Source of the DNA: an uncultured Lachnospiraceae bacterium | Lineage (GTDB): Bacteria; Bacillota; Clostridia; Lachnospirales; Lachnospiraceae | DNA length: 64,000 bases | Assembly: GCA_947589305.1 (NCBI GenBank) | Contig: CANQAP010000001.1 | Coordinates: 496,001 to 560,000, forward strand | Direction of reading: 5' to 3' | Program-made: the position numbers and the translations under genes | Notes under the pieces: model-generated | Database searches by the model: none | What the model was told of the DNA's origin: nothing | Seen by the model: only the letters and a program-made list of their open reading frames with translations | In this document: positions 46,723 through 55,766 of the stretch, one piece after another | Position numbering within the stretch: position 1 is the first letter of the stretch | Layout of the letters: every line of letters begins with the position of its first letter

Positions 46723-47565
46723 CTATAGCATTTCGGGTTCATTCAGTTTTTTCACTTTTACCTGCATGATCATTTTGTCATGGATATCGATCGGCAGAAA
46801 AGAATATCCCTGATACACGATATTGATCTCTTCATCATCCATCGGCAGCCTGCCCAGTTCATACAACAAAAATCCGTTCAGCGTATCTATATCCTCATCC
46901 GGGAACTCAATCCCTAACAGATCGGAGATCTCTTCCAAGCGTGCCAAACCACGCATCAGATAGCCGTCATCCTCTCCCAAACGGATAATATCATGTTCTT
47001 CCTCATCATACTCGTCCAAAATATTTCCGACGATCACTTCCAAGATATCTTCCATGGCAACAATGCCTTCGGTCTGTCCATATTCATCCACCACAATCGC
47101 CATATGTATCTTTTTCATCTGCATATCCTTCAGCAGCTTTTGAATATTCTGTGTCGGATGCACAAAAAACGGTTCTCGGGCGATATCCGTCAGGCGGACC
47201 TCTTTATCCCTCATGTAATATCGCATCGCATCTTTTAGATGCAGCACGCCGACGATATTATCCAAATCTTCTTCATACAGCGGATATCTGGAAAATCCGT
47301 TTTCCAGCATGATATTCATTGCTTCTTCCAAACTAAGGGAAGCATCGATTCCTTCTATCTTCTGGCGGGGACTCATCACATCTTTCGCTTCCTTATCGCC
47401 TAATTCAAAGATATTATGGATCATCTCCGCCTCGTCTTCCAAGATCACTCCATGTTCGTGTCCTTCCGTCACCATGGATTTTATCTCTTCCTCTACTTGT
47501 TCCTCATATTTTGCCTTGTCCCGTGAAAACATACGGAACTTGCGACTGGGACCGGCTTTTGCCAT
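46723..47565 (-). CDS. CorC-like CBS-domain protein (hemolysin C family)
   Basis: The 280-residue protein has two CBS domains (about 80-205, with VMSPRQKIEGIDASLSLEEA and IVVDEYGQTEGIVAMEDILEVIVGNI) and a C-terminal CorC_HlyC transporter-associated domain (DIIRLGEDDGYLMRGLARLEEISDLLGI). The membrane DUF21 domain found in larger relatives is absent, as in Escherichia coli CorC. CorC-type proteins are linked to magnesium/cobalt efflux, but the role of the soluble form is unclear. It is the last gene of the nnr-alr-mazF run. Confidence 0.9.
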   Translation of the reverse strand: MAKAGPSRKFRMFSRDKAKYEEQVEEEIKSMVTEGHEHGVILEDEAEMIHNIFELGDKEAKDVMSPRQKIEGIDASLSLEEAMNIMLENGFSRYPLYEEDLDNIVGVLHLKDAMRYYMRDKEVRLTDIAREPFFVHPTQNIQKLLKDMQMKKIHMAIVVDEYGQTEGIVAMEDILEVIVGNILDEYDEEEHDIIRLGEDDGYLMRGLARLEEISDLLGIEFPDEDIDTLNGFLLYELGRLPMDDEEINIVYQGYSFLPIDIHDKMIMQVKVKKLNEPEML

Positions 47566-47634
47566 CGTTTATTCTCCTCCTATATTACAGGTTCTATATC
47601 CACTCTATCATGAAACCGCTCCTTCCGTCAATTC

Positions 47635-47988
47635 TTATGTAAGCTCCAAACTGATCATCAAGGCATGATTGACTTCTTCCATGATATCACCTTCCAAATG
47701 ACAGACCTTTTCACGCAGCCGCTTTTTATCTACGGTGCGTATCTGTTCCAACAGAATAATAGAATTTTTCATGATCTCACAGCGACGGCAATCCAGCTCG
47801 ATATGTGTCGGAAGTTTCGCCTTCGTCATCTTACTGGTGATCGCCGCAACAATTACCGTTGAACTGTGGCGGTTGCCCGCTTCGTTTTGAATGACCAGCA
47901 CCGGGCGGACGCCTCCCTGTTCCGAACCTACTACCGGTCTTAAATCTGCATAATAGATATCTCCTCGTTTAATGATCAATTCCCTCAC
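47635..47988 (-). CDS. mazF: MazF/NdoA-type mRNA interferase toxin
   Basis: The 117-residue protein has the PemK/MazF fold: [48 protein letters not shown], including the conserved [15 protein letters not shown] loop and the catalytic Arg and Thr positions of Bacillus EndoA. It cleaves single-stranded mRNA at a short motif. Position behind alr matches the Bacillus alr-ndoAI-ndoA order, but the 61 bp between alr and this gene cannot encode the antitoxin NdoAI, so the toxin is orphaned at this locus. Confidence 0.93.
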   Translation of the reverse strand: MRELIIKRGDIYYADLRPVVGSEQGGVRPVLVIQNEAGNRHSSTVIVAAITSKMTKAKLPTHIELDCRRCEIMKNSIILLEQIRTVDKKRLREKVCHLEGDIMEEVNHALMISLELT

Positions 47989-48049
47989 ACTCCAGACTTC
48001 CCTTATTGGTTAAAGTATTTCCAATCTTATCCAGAGTATTCAATTTATT

Positions 48050-49249
48050 TTATTCGGCTGTACCCGTATCTTTCCACCACTGCAACGGTTCTTTGGATAG
48101 ATAATTCAATACACCGACTGTCTGACCTTCCCATGTATAGATTCTGGGTACGCGTCTGGTAATCCCGCAGATAAATTCATATTGAAAACTCGCACTGGCA
48201 TCCGCCAGTTCTTCTACCGGTATACGCATTGTCTGATCCTCGCCAAACAACGTGACGATATCTCCGACCTGTACATCTTCAATCTGTGTGACATCTATCA
48301 TGAACTGATCCATACAGATCCGTCCGATGATCGGTGCGGACACGCCATGGATCAGAACCCTGCCCTGATTGGACAACGCGCGTTTATATCCGTCCGCATA
48401 GCCCACCGGAACCGTAGCGACTTTCGTTTCTTTTTCCGTAATATAAGACCATCCGTATCCGATCCCCTCGCCTGCCGGTACGGTCTTGACATGCGAGACT
48501 TTACTTCGCAGAGACATTGCCGGACGTAAACGCGTATGCAGCATATCCACTTCGTCGGATGGATAAAGACCATAGGTTGCAATACCGGAACGCACCATAT
48601 CCAAATCCAAATCTCCCGCTTCCATGATCGCCGCGCTGTTTGAAGCATGCCGTAAAGGAAACGTGATTCCTTCCGCTTCCAATGTCTCCAACATCTGACG
48701 AAACCGGTCGAGCTGTAAGTGAAAGGCATCCTTATTCCGTTCATCCGCCTTGGCAAAATGTGTAAAGATCCCTTCCAAATGCAGATTCGGCAGTCCGGCA
48801 ATTTTTTTGATGTCATCGACCGATTGACGATTGCACGGAAATCCTATACGGTTCATGCCGGTATCGATTTTAAGATGTACGTTTGCGGTCTGACGCATGG
48901 CTTGCGCCGTCTGCGACAAAGCCTCGGCATCTTCCAAGCGAAAAAGATTGATCGTGACCTGATGTTTGATCATATCCGCAAACTCAGCCGGCGGGCAATA
49001 CCCCAAGATCAAAATCGGTTTATCCACACCATATTCCCTAAGTTCTTCCGCCTCTGCCAACTGTGCCACGGCAAAATAATCCGCCAGATCATCCAAGGCG
49101 CGGGCTACCGCTATCGCTCCGTGTCCGTAAGCGTCCGCTTTGATCACGGCTAACAGTTTGGTATCCGGACGTATATGCCGTTTCATTTCTATTATATTAT
49201 GCCGAATCGCATCTAAGTCTACTTCTGCCTGTACATGATAATCAAACAT
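48050..49249 (-). CDS. alr: alanine racemase
   Basis: A fold-type III PLP racemase that makes D-alanine for peptidoglycan. The PLP-lysine motif is AVIKADAYGHGA near residues 38-49, the second catalytic base is Tyr in EGIGYGWSYI, and GRICMDQFMIDVT is conserved. AGGAGG lies 7 bp before the ATG at 49249 (MFDYHVQAEVDLDAI); the upstream 15 codons of the open frame overlap nnr. The gene follows nnr and precedes mazF, an arrangement shared with many Firmicutes. Confidence 0.96.
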   Translation of the reverse strand: MFDYHVQAEVDLDAIRHNIIEMKRHIRPDTKLLAVIKADAYGHGAIAVARALDDLADYFAVAQLAEAEELREYGVDKPILILGYCPPAEFADMIKHQVTINLFRLEDAEALSQTAQAMRQTANVHLKIDTGMNRIGFPCNRQSVDDIKKIAGLPNLHLEGIFTHFAKADERNKDAFHLQLDRFRQMLETLEAEGITFPLRHASNSAAIMEAGDLDLDMVRSGIATYGLYPSDEVDMLHTRLRPAMSLRSKVSHVKTVPAGEGIGYGWSYITEKETKVATVPVGYADGYKRALSNQGRVLIHGVSAPIIGRICMDQFMIDVTQIEDVQVGDIVTLFGEDQTMRIPVEELADASASFQYEFICGITRRVPRIYTWEGQTVGVLNYLSKEPLQWWKDTGTAE

Positions 49250-49281
49250 TCTTATTCCTCCTGCTCCCTTCGGTTCTTTAC

Positions 49282-50841
49282 TTAACGATCCCACTGCCGC
49301 AGCACTTCCGAAACGGCATCCGCAATATCACCTGCGAGCATACCGGAATGTCCCATCTGCTCCGCTGCGAGATCGCCTGCCAAACCGTGCAGATATACGC
49401 CCCATCTGGCTGCTTCTCCCAATGTCATGCCCTGTGCCGCTAACGAAGCGATCACGCCGGACAGGACGTCACCGGAGCCGCCGGTCGCCATCCCGTCATT
49501 ACCGGACATATTAAAATAACTGCCCTGACATCCCGGCTCCGTTACGATCGTCCGGGCATCTTTGAGTACGCAGACACATCCTGCGTCCGATATGGTTTTG
49601 GCTGACTTCCATGGCGCTTCTTTCAGACGTTCCATCGGAATGCGACTGATACGTTCCATTTCTTTCATATGCGGCGTCAAAATGATGTTTAGATTCTTTT
49701 CACTTGCAGCAGGTGATTCCAGTCTGGTCTCTTTCCAAGTTTCCCAACCGGATAACACTGTGATGGCATCCGCATCCACTACCAGCGGCAATTCGGAAAT
49801 CAATGCCTGTCGAAGCAGCTCCTGTGCGATGTCATCCGTACCGATCGCGGGACCAATCACCATAAGATCCGCCCATTTTGCCGACTGACGGACCAAGCTT
49901 TTCGCTTCATTTATATTAGAATAGACATGGAGCAAAGCTTCCGGCAAAAGTTTTTGCAGAGCTTCCCGATTATTGACATGCGTAACGATTTCCACCAATC
50001 CGCAGCCGGTCTTATATGCCGCTTTTGCACTTAAAAACGCCGCTCCGGATGCCGTTTCACTTCCTGCGATCACCGTCACCTTCCCGAAAGTTCCTTTGTT
50101 TCCGGTTACATTACGATTCGGCAGTCTATATAGATCCGCTTCCTCATAACAGTAACATTCCGGCAGGTTTTTTTCGACGGCTCGGCTCGGAAATCCGATA
50201 TCCGCTATCCGAAGCACACCGCAGCAATCCGGACCTTCTCCCAAAAACTGTCCGGTCTTGGCACATCCGAATGTAACGGTGATATCCGCCCGAAACGCCA
50301 TACCCTGTATTCTTCCGGTCGTTGCATCCAATCCGGACGGTAAGTCAACCGCGCATTTTAATCCGCAGAGATCATTCATGGCTTGCAGAACCTCTTTCTG
50401 CGGCGTCATAATGTCCCGCGTCAAACCGATCCCGAATACCGCATCCACGATCACATCAAAATCTGCCTGTTTCCAAGCCGCCAACTGCTTGTCAGTCACT
50501 CCCCTTAGCACGGGAATCCCCATATTTTCCAATATCTGTTTTTGTCTCCGGTATGCTTTCGATTCCCGTTGTACGCCTCCGATCTGTATAACTTCCAGCT
50601 GATACCCCTGCACGTACAGCATTCTGGCAACCGCCAATCCGTCGCCGCCGTTATTCCCGCTTTCCGTTACAATTAAAACCCGTACCGGTCCGGTACGGTC
50701 CATACTGTCTATATAATCCACGATTTCCTGTGTCACAGCCATCGCAGCCCGTTCCATCAGTACCATGGAAGGAATGCCGATATTTTCTATACTATAGGAA
50801 TCAATTGCCTGCATCTCTTCCCGTGTAACCACGTATCGCAA
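49282..50841 (-). CDS. nnr: bifunctional NAD(P)H-hydrate repair enzyme (epimerase/dehydratase)
   Basis: The N-terminal YjeF_N domain (about 1-215: REEMQAIDSYSIENIGIPSMVLMERAA, GNNGGDGLAVARML) epimerises R- and S-NAD(P)HX. The C-terminal ribokinase-like domain (about 225-515: NKGTFGKVTVIAGS, LTPHMKEMERIS, NDGMATGGSGDVLSGVIASL, LHGLAGD) dehydrates S-NAD(P)HX at the cost of ADP. AAAGGAGGT is placed ideally before a TTG at 50841, giving LRYVVTREEMQ, so I take TTG as the start (519 residues) and not the ATG at 50925. Confidence 0.93.
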   Translation of the reverse strand: MRYVVTREEMQAIDSYSIENIGIPSMVLMERAAMAVTQEIVDYIDSMDRTGPVRVLIVTESGNNGGDGLAVARMLYVQGYQLEVIQIGGVQRESKAYRRQKQILENMGIPVLRGVTDKQLAAWKQADFDVIVDAVFGIGLTRDIMTPQKEVLQAMNDLCGLKCAVDLPSGLDATTGRIQGMAFRADITVTFGCAKTGQFLGEGPDCCGVLRIADIGFPSRAVEKNLPECYCYEEADLYRLPNRNVTGNKGTFGKVTVIAGSETASGAAFLSAKAAYKTGCGLVEIVTHVNNREALQKLLPEALLHVYSNINEAKSLVRQSAKWADLMVIGPAIGTDDIAQELLRQALISELPLVVDADAITVLSGWETWKETRLESPAASEKNLNIILTPHMKEMERISRIPMERLKEAPWKSAKTISDAGCVCVLKDARTIVTEPGCQGSYFNMSGNDGMATGGSGDVLSGVIASLAAQGMTLGEAARWGVYLHGLAGDLAAEQMGHSGMLAGDIADAVSEVLRQWDR

Positions 50842-50976
50842 GATAGCACCTCCTTTATGCGGACGATATCGTTTTCTTATCATGATAGTCCCATCCTTCC
50901 CGATTGTCAAACGCTTCCCAGTCACGGGCAGAATACATCACTGATGCGCCATCCGCCTCCGGTTTTCGATATTGTC

Positions 50977-51006
50977 TTGTATACTGTCTGGGATATATGT
51001 TAAAAT
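50977..51006 (+). promoter_or_regulatory. promoter of the ABC-F gene
   Basis: TTGTAT (50977-50982), 18 bp, TAAAAT (51001-51006), 40 bp before the ATG at 51046. The two hexamers match consensus at four and five of six bases. Confidence 0.5.
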
Positions 51007-51045
51007 AGTAGCGATTTTAACATGAAACAACGGAGGAATCCAGTC

Positions 51046-52989
51046 ATGATACTGGCATGCCATTCTATATCCAAATCATACGGCGCACATGATGTATTAA
51101 AAGATATCCAATTTCATATCGAGGCAAAAGAAAAAACGGCGATCATCGGGATAAACGGTGCCGGAAAAACTACACTGTTAAAAATCCTGACCGGAGAACT
51201 TTCGCCGGATTCCGGAACCATAGAATTGGCAAAGGATATCACGATCGGTTATCTTCCTCAACAGCCGGAGCATAGCGCCGATGACCATACCGTCTATGAA
51301 ACCCTGCTTGCTGTCAAACAGGATATCATCGATCTCGACTGCCGGATGCGTCAGACGGAACTTGAGATGAAACATGCGGACGGCGAACGACTGGAACTGT
51401 TGTACAGGACATATGAACGTCTGACACATGCCTTTGAACGTGCCAACGGATACGCCTACAAAAGTGAGATCAACGGAGTGTTGAACGGTTTGGGATTTAC
51501 GCAGGAGCAATATGATCAGCCGGTCTCTACACTTTCCGGCGGTCAGAAAACCCGTATAGCATTGGGTGCGATCCTGTTGCAAAAACCGGATATCCTTTTA
51601 CTGGATGAACCGACCAACCATTTGGATACAAAATCCATCGCTTGGCTGGAAAGCTATTTAGGAAACTATGAAGGGGCGGTACTCCTTGTATCGCATGACC
51701 GTTATTTTCTGGACCGGATCGTCACCAAAGTACTCGAACTGGAACGCGGAACCTGCAGGACCTATCATGGAAATTACAGCTATTACGCTGCCAAACGCGA
51801 GGAAATCCGCAACAATGAATGGAAAAATTATCAGAACCAGCAGGCAGCCATACAACATCAGGAAGCAGTCATTGCAAAGCTGCGTTCCTTCAATCGTGAA
51901 AAATCCGTGAAACGGGCGGAAAGCCGTGAAAAACTTTTAAATAAAATGGAACGCATCGAGAAACCGACAGAGTTAAAAGATTCCATGCGGATACGACTGG
52001 AACCGGAAACCGAGAGCGGATATGATGTACTGTTCATGGAACATATCTCAAAATCCTTTGACCAAGTGACCTTGTTTCAGGATATCACCATTGACATTAA
52101 GCGTGGCGAGCGTGTGGCTTTGATCGGGGATAACGGAACCGGAAAAACGACGATTCTGAAACTGATCAATCAACTCCTCCCGAAAGATTCCGGCAGTATA
52201 ACACTGGGTTCCCGTGTCACCATCGGTTATTATGACCAAGAGCATCAGGTACTTTCACCGGACAAAACGATTTTTCAGGAAATATCCGATGCCTATCCTG
52301 CGCTGAACCATACGCGCATCCGCACGATACTGGCTGCCTTTCTTTTTATGGGGGATGATGTATTCAAAAAGATCCACGACTTAAGCGGCGGAGAGCAGGG
52401 TCGCGTGGCTTTGGCAAAACTGATGCTGTCTTCCGCAAATTTTCTGATATTAGACGAACCTACGAATCATTTGGATATTCCGTCCAAAGAAATTCTGGAA
52501 TCCGCTTTATGTAACTATACCGGAACGGTACTGTATGTTTCCCATGACCGGTATTTTATCAATAAGACGGCAACACGTATTTTGGATTTAACCGGACAAC
52601 ACTTAAATGAATATAAGGGAAACTATGATTATTATTTAGAAAAACGGGATACTGTGGAACAGGCTTACGCTTCGGCACATCCCACAGCGAACGATCCTGC
52701 CGATCCCGCTCTGCCGGCGGCAAATGATGCCACTACCGGCGGAAGCAAAGCAGAATGGCAGGCAAAAAAACAGGAACAGGCGCAACAGAGAAAAAAGGAA
52801 AATCACATCAAAAAAATAGAAGCTGCCATTTCGCAGCTGGAGGATCAAATCCATCAGATCAACGAAGAACTCTGCAAACCGGAAATTGCAACCAATGCAG
52901 AACTGTGCCTGAAATACACCACCGAACAGCAAGAAGCCAACATGCAATTGGACCGTCTATATGACGAATGGGAAGCACTCAGTGAATAG
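51046..52989 (+). CDS. ABC-F family ATPase (YdiF/Uup-like)
   Basis: The 647-residue protein has two ABC domains in tandem and no membrane segment. Walker A motifs are GINGAGKTT and GDNGTGKTT, signature motifs are LSGGQKTR and LSGGEQGRVAL, and Walker B motifs are ILLLDEPTNHLD and FLILDEPTNHLD. The P-site tRNA-interaction linker lies between them (ENKWN-like, KLRSFNREKSVKRAESREK), and a C-terminal charged coiled coil (KKENHIKKIEAAISQLEDQI) follows. ABC-F proteins act on the ribosome as translation or resistance factors; the type cannot be settled here. GGAGG decides the ATG at 51046. Confidence 0.93.
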   Translation: MILACHSISKSYGAHDVLKDIQFHIEAKEKTAIIGINGAGKTTLLKILTGELSPDSGTIELAKDITIGYLPQQPEHSADDHTVYETLLAVKQDIIDLDCRMRQTELEMKHADGERLELLYRTYERLTHAFERANGYAYKSEINGVLNGLGFTQEQYDQPVSTLSGGQKTRIALGAILLQKPDILLLDEPTNHLDTKSIAWLESYLGNYEGAVLLVSHDRYFLDRIVTKVLELERGTCRTYHGNYSYYAAKREEIRNNEWKNYQNQQAAIQHQEAVIAKLRSFNREKSVKRAESREKLLNKMERIEKPTELKDSMRIRLEPETESGYDVLFMEHISKSFDQVTLFQDITIDIKRGERVALIGDNGTGKTTILKLINQLLPKDSGSITLGSRVTIGYYDQEHQVLSPDKTIFQEISDAYPALNHTRIRTILAAFLFMGDDVFKKIHDLSGGEQGRVALAKLMLSSANFLILDEPTNHLDIPSKEILESALCNYTGTVLYVSHDRYFINKTATRILDLTGQHLNEYKGNYDYYLEKRDTVEQAYASAHPTANDPADPALPAANDATTGGSKAEWQAKKQEQAQQRKKENHIKKIEAAISQLEDQIHQINEELCKPEIATNAELCLKYTTEQQEANMQLDRLYDEWEALSE

Positions 52990-52997
52990 TGCTTCCC
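52970..52997 (+). terminator. hairpin overlapping the ABC-F stop codon
   Basis: GGGAAGCACT and AGTGCTTCCC form a perfect 10-bp stem with an 8-base loop; the stop TAG lies in the loop/right arm. The following DNA (ATATTTCT) is only a poor T-run, so this may be a weak terminator or an mRNA 3' stabiliser. Confidence 0.5.
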
Positions 52998-53037
52998 ATA
53001 TTTCTGACTTCCTATGCCGATAAGACCTGACATACGA

Positions 53038-54249
53038 TCAGGATAATTTTGTTTCTAATGTTTCACGAATCGCTTTGATAAATCCTTCACTTGATAACGG
53101 GGTCGGATCAGGGATGGATGTGATCATCGCCAAATCTTTCGTCATCTTGCCTGATTCAATCGTCTCTAACGTCGCCTGTTCCAAAGAATCTGCAAAGCGC
53201 ATCAGTTCCGGAAGCTGATCCATCTCGCCTCTTTTACGTAACGCGCCGGTCCATGCAAAGATCGTTGCCACCGAGTTCGTCGAAGTCTCCTCCCCTTTCA
53301 AATGCTTATAATAGTGCCGCTGAACCGTACCATGAGCGGCTTCGTACTCATAATATCCTTCCGGAGAAACCAGTACGGATGTCATCATGGCAAGCGAACC
53401 GAACGCACTCGAGACCATATCGCTCATAACGTCGCCGTCATAATTCTTACAAGCCCAGATAAATCCGCCTTTTGCCTTCATCACACGGGCTACCGCATCA
53501 TCGATGAGCGTATAGAAATACTCAATACCTGCCTCCGTAAATTTTGCATCGTACTCCGCATCATAGATTTCCTGAAAAATATCTTTGAAGCGATGATCGT
53601 ATGTTTTTGAAATGGTATCTTTCGTCGCAAACCATAAATCCTGCTTGGTATCCAACGCATAATTAAAGCAGCATCGTGCAAAACTTTCAATGGATTTATC
53701 CGTATTATGAATCCCCTGAATGATACCGGCTCCTTCAAATGTATGTATGGTTTCTCTGATTTCCGTTCCGTCCGTTCCGGTAAATACCAATTCCGCTGTA
53801 CCGGCTGACGGAACACGGATTTCCGTATTTTTATATACATCACCGTATGCGTGACGGGCGAGCGTGATCGGTTTTTCCCAGTTTTTGACGCATGGTTCAA
53901 TCCCTTTCACCACGATCGGCGTCCGAAAGACGGTTCCGTCCAAAGCCGCACGAATTGTGCCGTTCGGGCTTTTCCACATTTCCTTTAACTGATATTCTTT
54001 CATACGGGCGGCGTTCGGCGTAATGGTCGCACATTTTACGGCAACTCCATATTTTTTGGTCGCTTTTGCACTATCCCATGTCACCTGATCATTGGTTTCA
54101 TTTCTATATTCTAACCCTAAATCGTAATATTCCGTTTTCAGATCGATATACGGAAGTAATAACTCATCTTTTATCATCTTCCAAAGAATCCGCGTCATTT
54201 CATCCCCATCCATTTCCACTAACGGGGTTTTCATCTTGATTTTTTCCAT
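53038..54249 (-). CDS. icd: NADP-dependent isocitrate dehydrogenase
   Basis: An IDH of the homodimeric (eukaryote-like) subfamily, 403 residues: [26 protein letters not shown] at the N-terminus, [17 protein letters not shown] (isocitrate binding), [27 protein letters not shown] (metal and cofactor loops), and [11 protein letters not shown]. It makes 2-oxoglutarate, in anaerobes mainly for glutamate synthesis. AGGAGG sits before the ATG at 54249. Aconitase (61018-63303) is in the same window but not in the same operon. Confidence 0.95.
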   Translation of the reverse strand: MEKIKMKTPLVEMDGDEMTRILWKMIKDELLLPYIDLKTEYYDLGLEYRNETNDQVTWDSAKATKKYGVAVKCATITPNAARMKEYQLKEMWKSPNGTIRAALDGTVFRTPIVVKGIEPCVKNWEKPITLARHAYGDVYKNTEIRVPSAGTAELVFTGTDGTEIRETIHTFEGAGIIQGIHNTDKSIESFARCCFNYALDTKQDLWFATKDTISKTYDHRFKDIFQEIYDAEYDAKFTEAGIEYFYTLIDDAVARVMKAKGGFIWACKNYDGDVMSDMVSSAFGSLAMMTSVLVSPEGYYEYEAAHGTVQRHYYKHLKGEETSTNSVATIFAWTGALRKRGEMDQLPELMRFADSLEQATLETIESGKMTKDLAMITSIPDPTPLSSEGFIKAIRETLETKLS

Positions 54250-54352
54250 GCCTGACCTCCTCATGCTTTGTTGTATTCTATCTCCACATTGTACGCATTG
54301 CCCATAATTTTGTCAAATCATCCACGTAATTGTGTCTGATTTTGCATATTTT

Positions 54353-54529
54353 TTATTTCTCATCTTCATCTTCAAACGTCCGGTCGGAACGGTCGGAATG
54401 TCTGCCTGCCAGCATCATCACCAGCAAGACGACCACGGACACGATTAAAATGACTGCTGCGATCCAAGGACGGAATCCGTCCCCTGTGATCGGTGACGAT
54501 AAAAAAATAGTTGGAATTTGATATAGCAT
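54353..54529 (-). CDS. mini-protein resembling a bare sortase-sorting signal
   Basis: A 58-residue protein starting MLYQIPTIFLSSPITGDGF, then a hydrophobic helix (WIAAVILIVSVVVLLVMMLAG), then a charged tail (RHSDRSDRTFEDEDEK). AAAGG lies about 9 bp before the ATG at 54529; an ATG at 54538 is too close to it. SPITG followed by a helix and basic residues is the layout of a cell-wall sorting signal of the (S/N)PxTG class, yet there is almost nothing in front of it. It could equally be a simple single-pass membrane peptide. It follows the unknown membrane protein gene by 32 bp. Confidence 0.5.
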   Translation of the reverse strand: MLYQIPTIFLSSPITGDGFRPWIAAVILIVSVVVLLVMMLAGRHSDRSDRTFEDEDEK

Positions 54530-54561
54530 TGAATTCATCCTTTTCCCTTTCTGATCTGATT

Positions 54562-55743
54562 CTACCGATTCTTTTTCTTTCCACGCCTTCCGGCGTTATA
54601 TTTTGCACCCTCTGAACCGACACGCTTCCGATATATCAGATAGTAATCGACATATTCCTGACTGATCAACTGATTCTGATATAACGCCTGCAGGGTTTCT
54701 TCATATTCCGAGTCTATGATGTCGGAATCCGCAAGCGAATAAAGGGTATCATTGACGGAAGACTGATACTCTTTAATGGAAATGATCTGTTCCCGAAACA
54801 GGATACTGGTTTTATAGATTTCTTTGAAGAAATCATTATACCGTACATCTCTGGTCACAATATCATCTACCACAAAACTTGTCTGCAGCATATTCCATAC
54901 CGCTTTTGCAGAAGTATTCGTAATACGAATGCCGTCTCCCAATTCAAAGATATTCTTATATACCACCGGTCTGCCGTTTTTTTGACCTTCATGATACGTC
55001 GGCAGATACGGAGCAAACACCGTACACAACAGCGACTCTTTGCGGAACTGTGGATATTCCTCTTTCGCCTGACAAATGACTCCCCGATGATATTTTAAGG
55101 TCGTGACTCTGGATGTCGGCATGATCAATTCCCTCACCTTTTCTCCCAAGACCAACAGATGCAGTTGTCCGTGATATACCCACATATATGCCGGCTGCTG
55201 GTGGATCCTCCGCTCTTTCCAGTCATCGATCATGATCGTTTTATAATCTTTCCGGATCTTATACTTATAAAATACCTGTTTGATTTTTTTCTTGTCATAA
55301 TCCATGAGGGAATCCGCTTTGTCTTTTTTCGGTTCGGTTTCCTCATCGTCTTTCTTTCTTTTTTTTCGGGTGTTCTCCGGTTCGATGCCCGGCTTAGTGA
55401 CCGTCTCTGAAAGCGGCAGATCCATTGTATCCGGATCCGGTGCCGGATGATCTTCTGCCATCTGCGGTTGTGCAGATGGCTCTGCTTTTTCTGTCTCGTC
55501 CGCTTTTTCTGTCTCGTCTGCTTCTTGTGTATCTTCCTTTAATCCTTCTTCTATGGTCACATTCTGAATCAGAGCGATCGCCACGATTCCCATAGCGACG
55601 CCCACTAGGAATAAAATCATGGAATTGATGAAAAAAGAGGTCACGATGCCTCCGATTCCCAAAACGATCAAAATGGGAATCGACAGAACATATAATCGAG
55701 TCAGCCAGTTTCCGTATCGTAAACCGATTAAGAATTTTTTCAT
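54562..55743 (-). CDS. membrane protein of unknown function with cytoplasmic domain
   Basis: About 393 residues. Two adjacent membrane helices lie near residues 15-60 (LYVLSIPILIVLGIGGIV, MILFLVGVAMGIVAIALI). A low-complexity acidic then basic linker follows (ADETEK repeated twice; RKKRKKDDEETEPKKDK), then a globular C-terminal part of about 240 residues with FYKYKIRKDYKTIMIDDWKERR, YHGQLHLLVLGEKVRE and QNQLISQEYVDYYLIYRKRVG. I do not recognise the family. GGAGG is 6 bp before the ATG at 55743. It is 23 bp downstream of the hydrogenase gene and so probably co-transcribed with it. Confidence 0.7.
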   Translation of the reverse strand: MKKFLIGLRYGNWLTRLYVLSIPILIVLGIGGIVTSFFINSMILFLVGVAMGIVAIALIQNVTIEEGLKEDTQEADETEKADETEKAEPSAQPQMAEDHPAPDPDTMDLPLSETVTKPGIEPENTRKKRKKDDEETEPKKDKADSLMDYDKKKIKQVFYKYKIRKDYKTIMIDDWKERRIHQQPAYMWVYHGQLHLLVLGEKVRELIMPTSRVTTLKYHRGVICQAKEEYPQFRKESLLCTVFAPYLPTYHEGQKNGRPVVYKNIFELGDGIRITNTSAKAVWNMLQTSFVVDDIVTRDVRYNDFFKEIYKTSILFREQIISIKEYQSSVNDTLYSLADSDIIDSEYEETLQALYQNQLISQEYVDYYLIYRKRVGSEGAKYNAGRRGKKKNR

Positions 55744-55766
55744 CCGCTCCCTCCCCATTTCATCTT

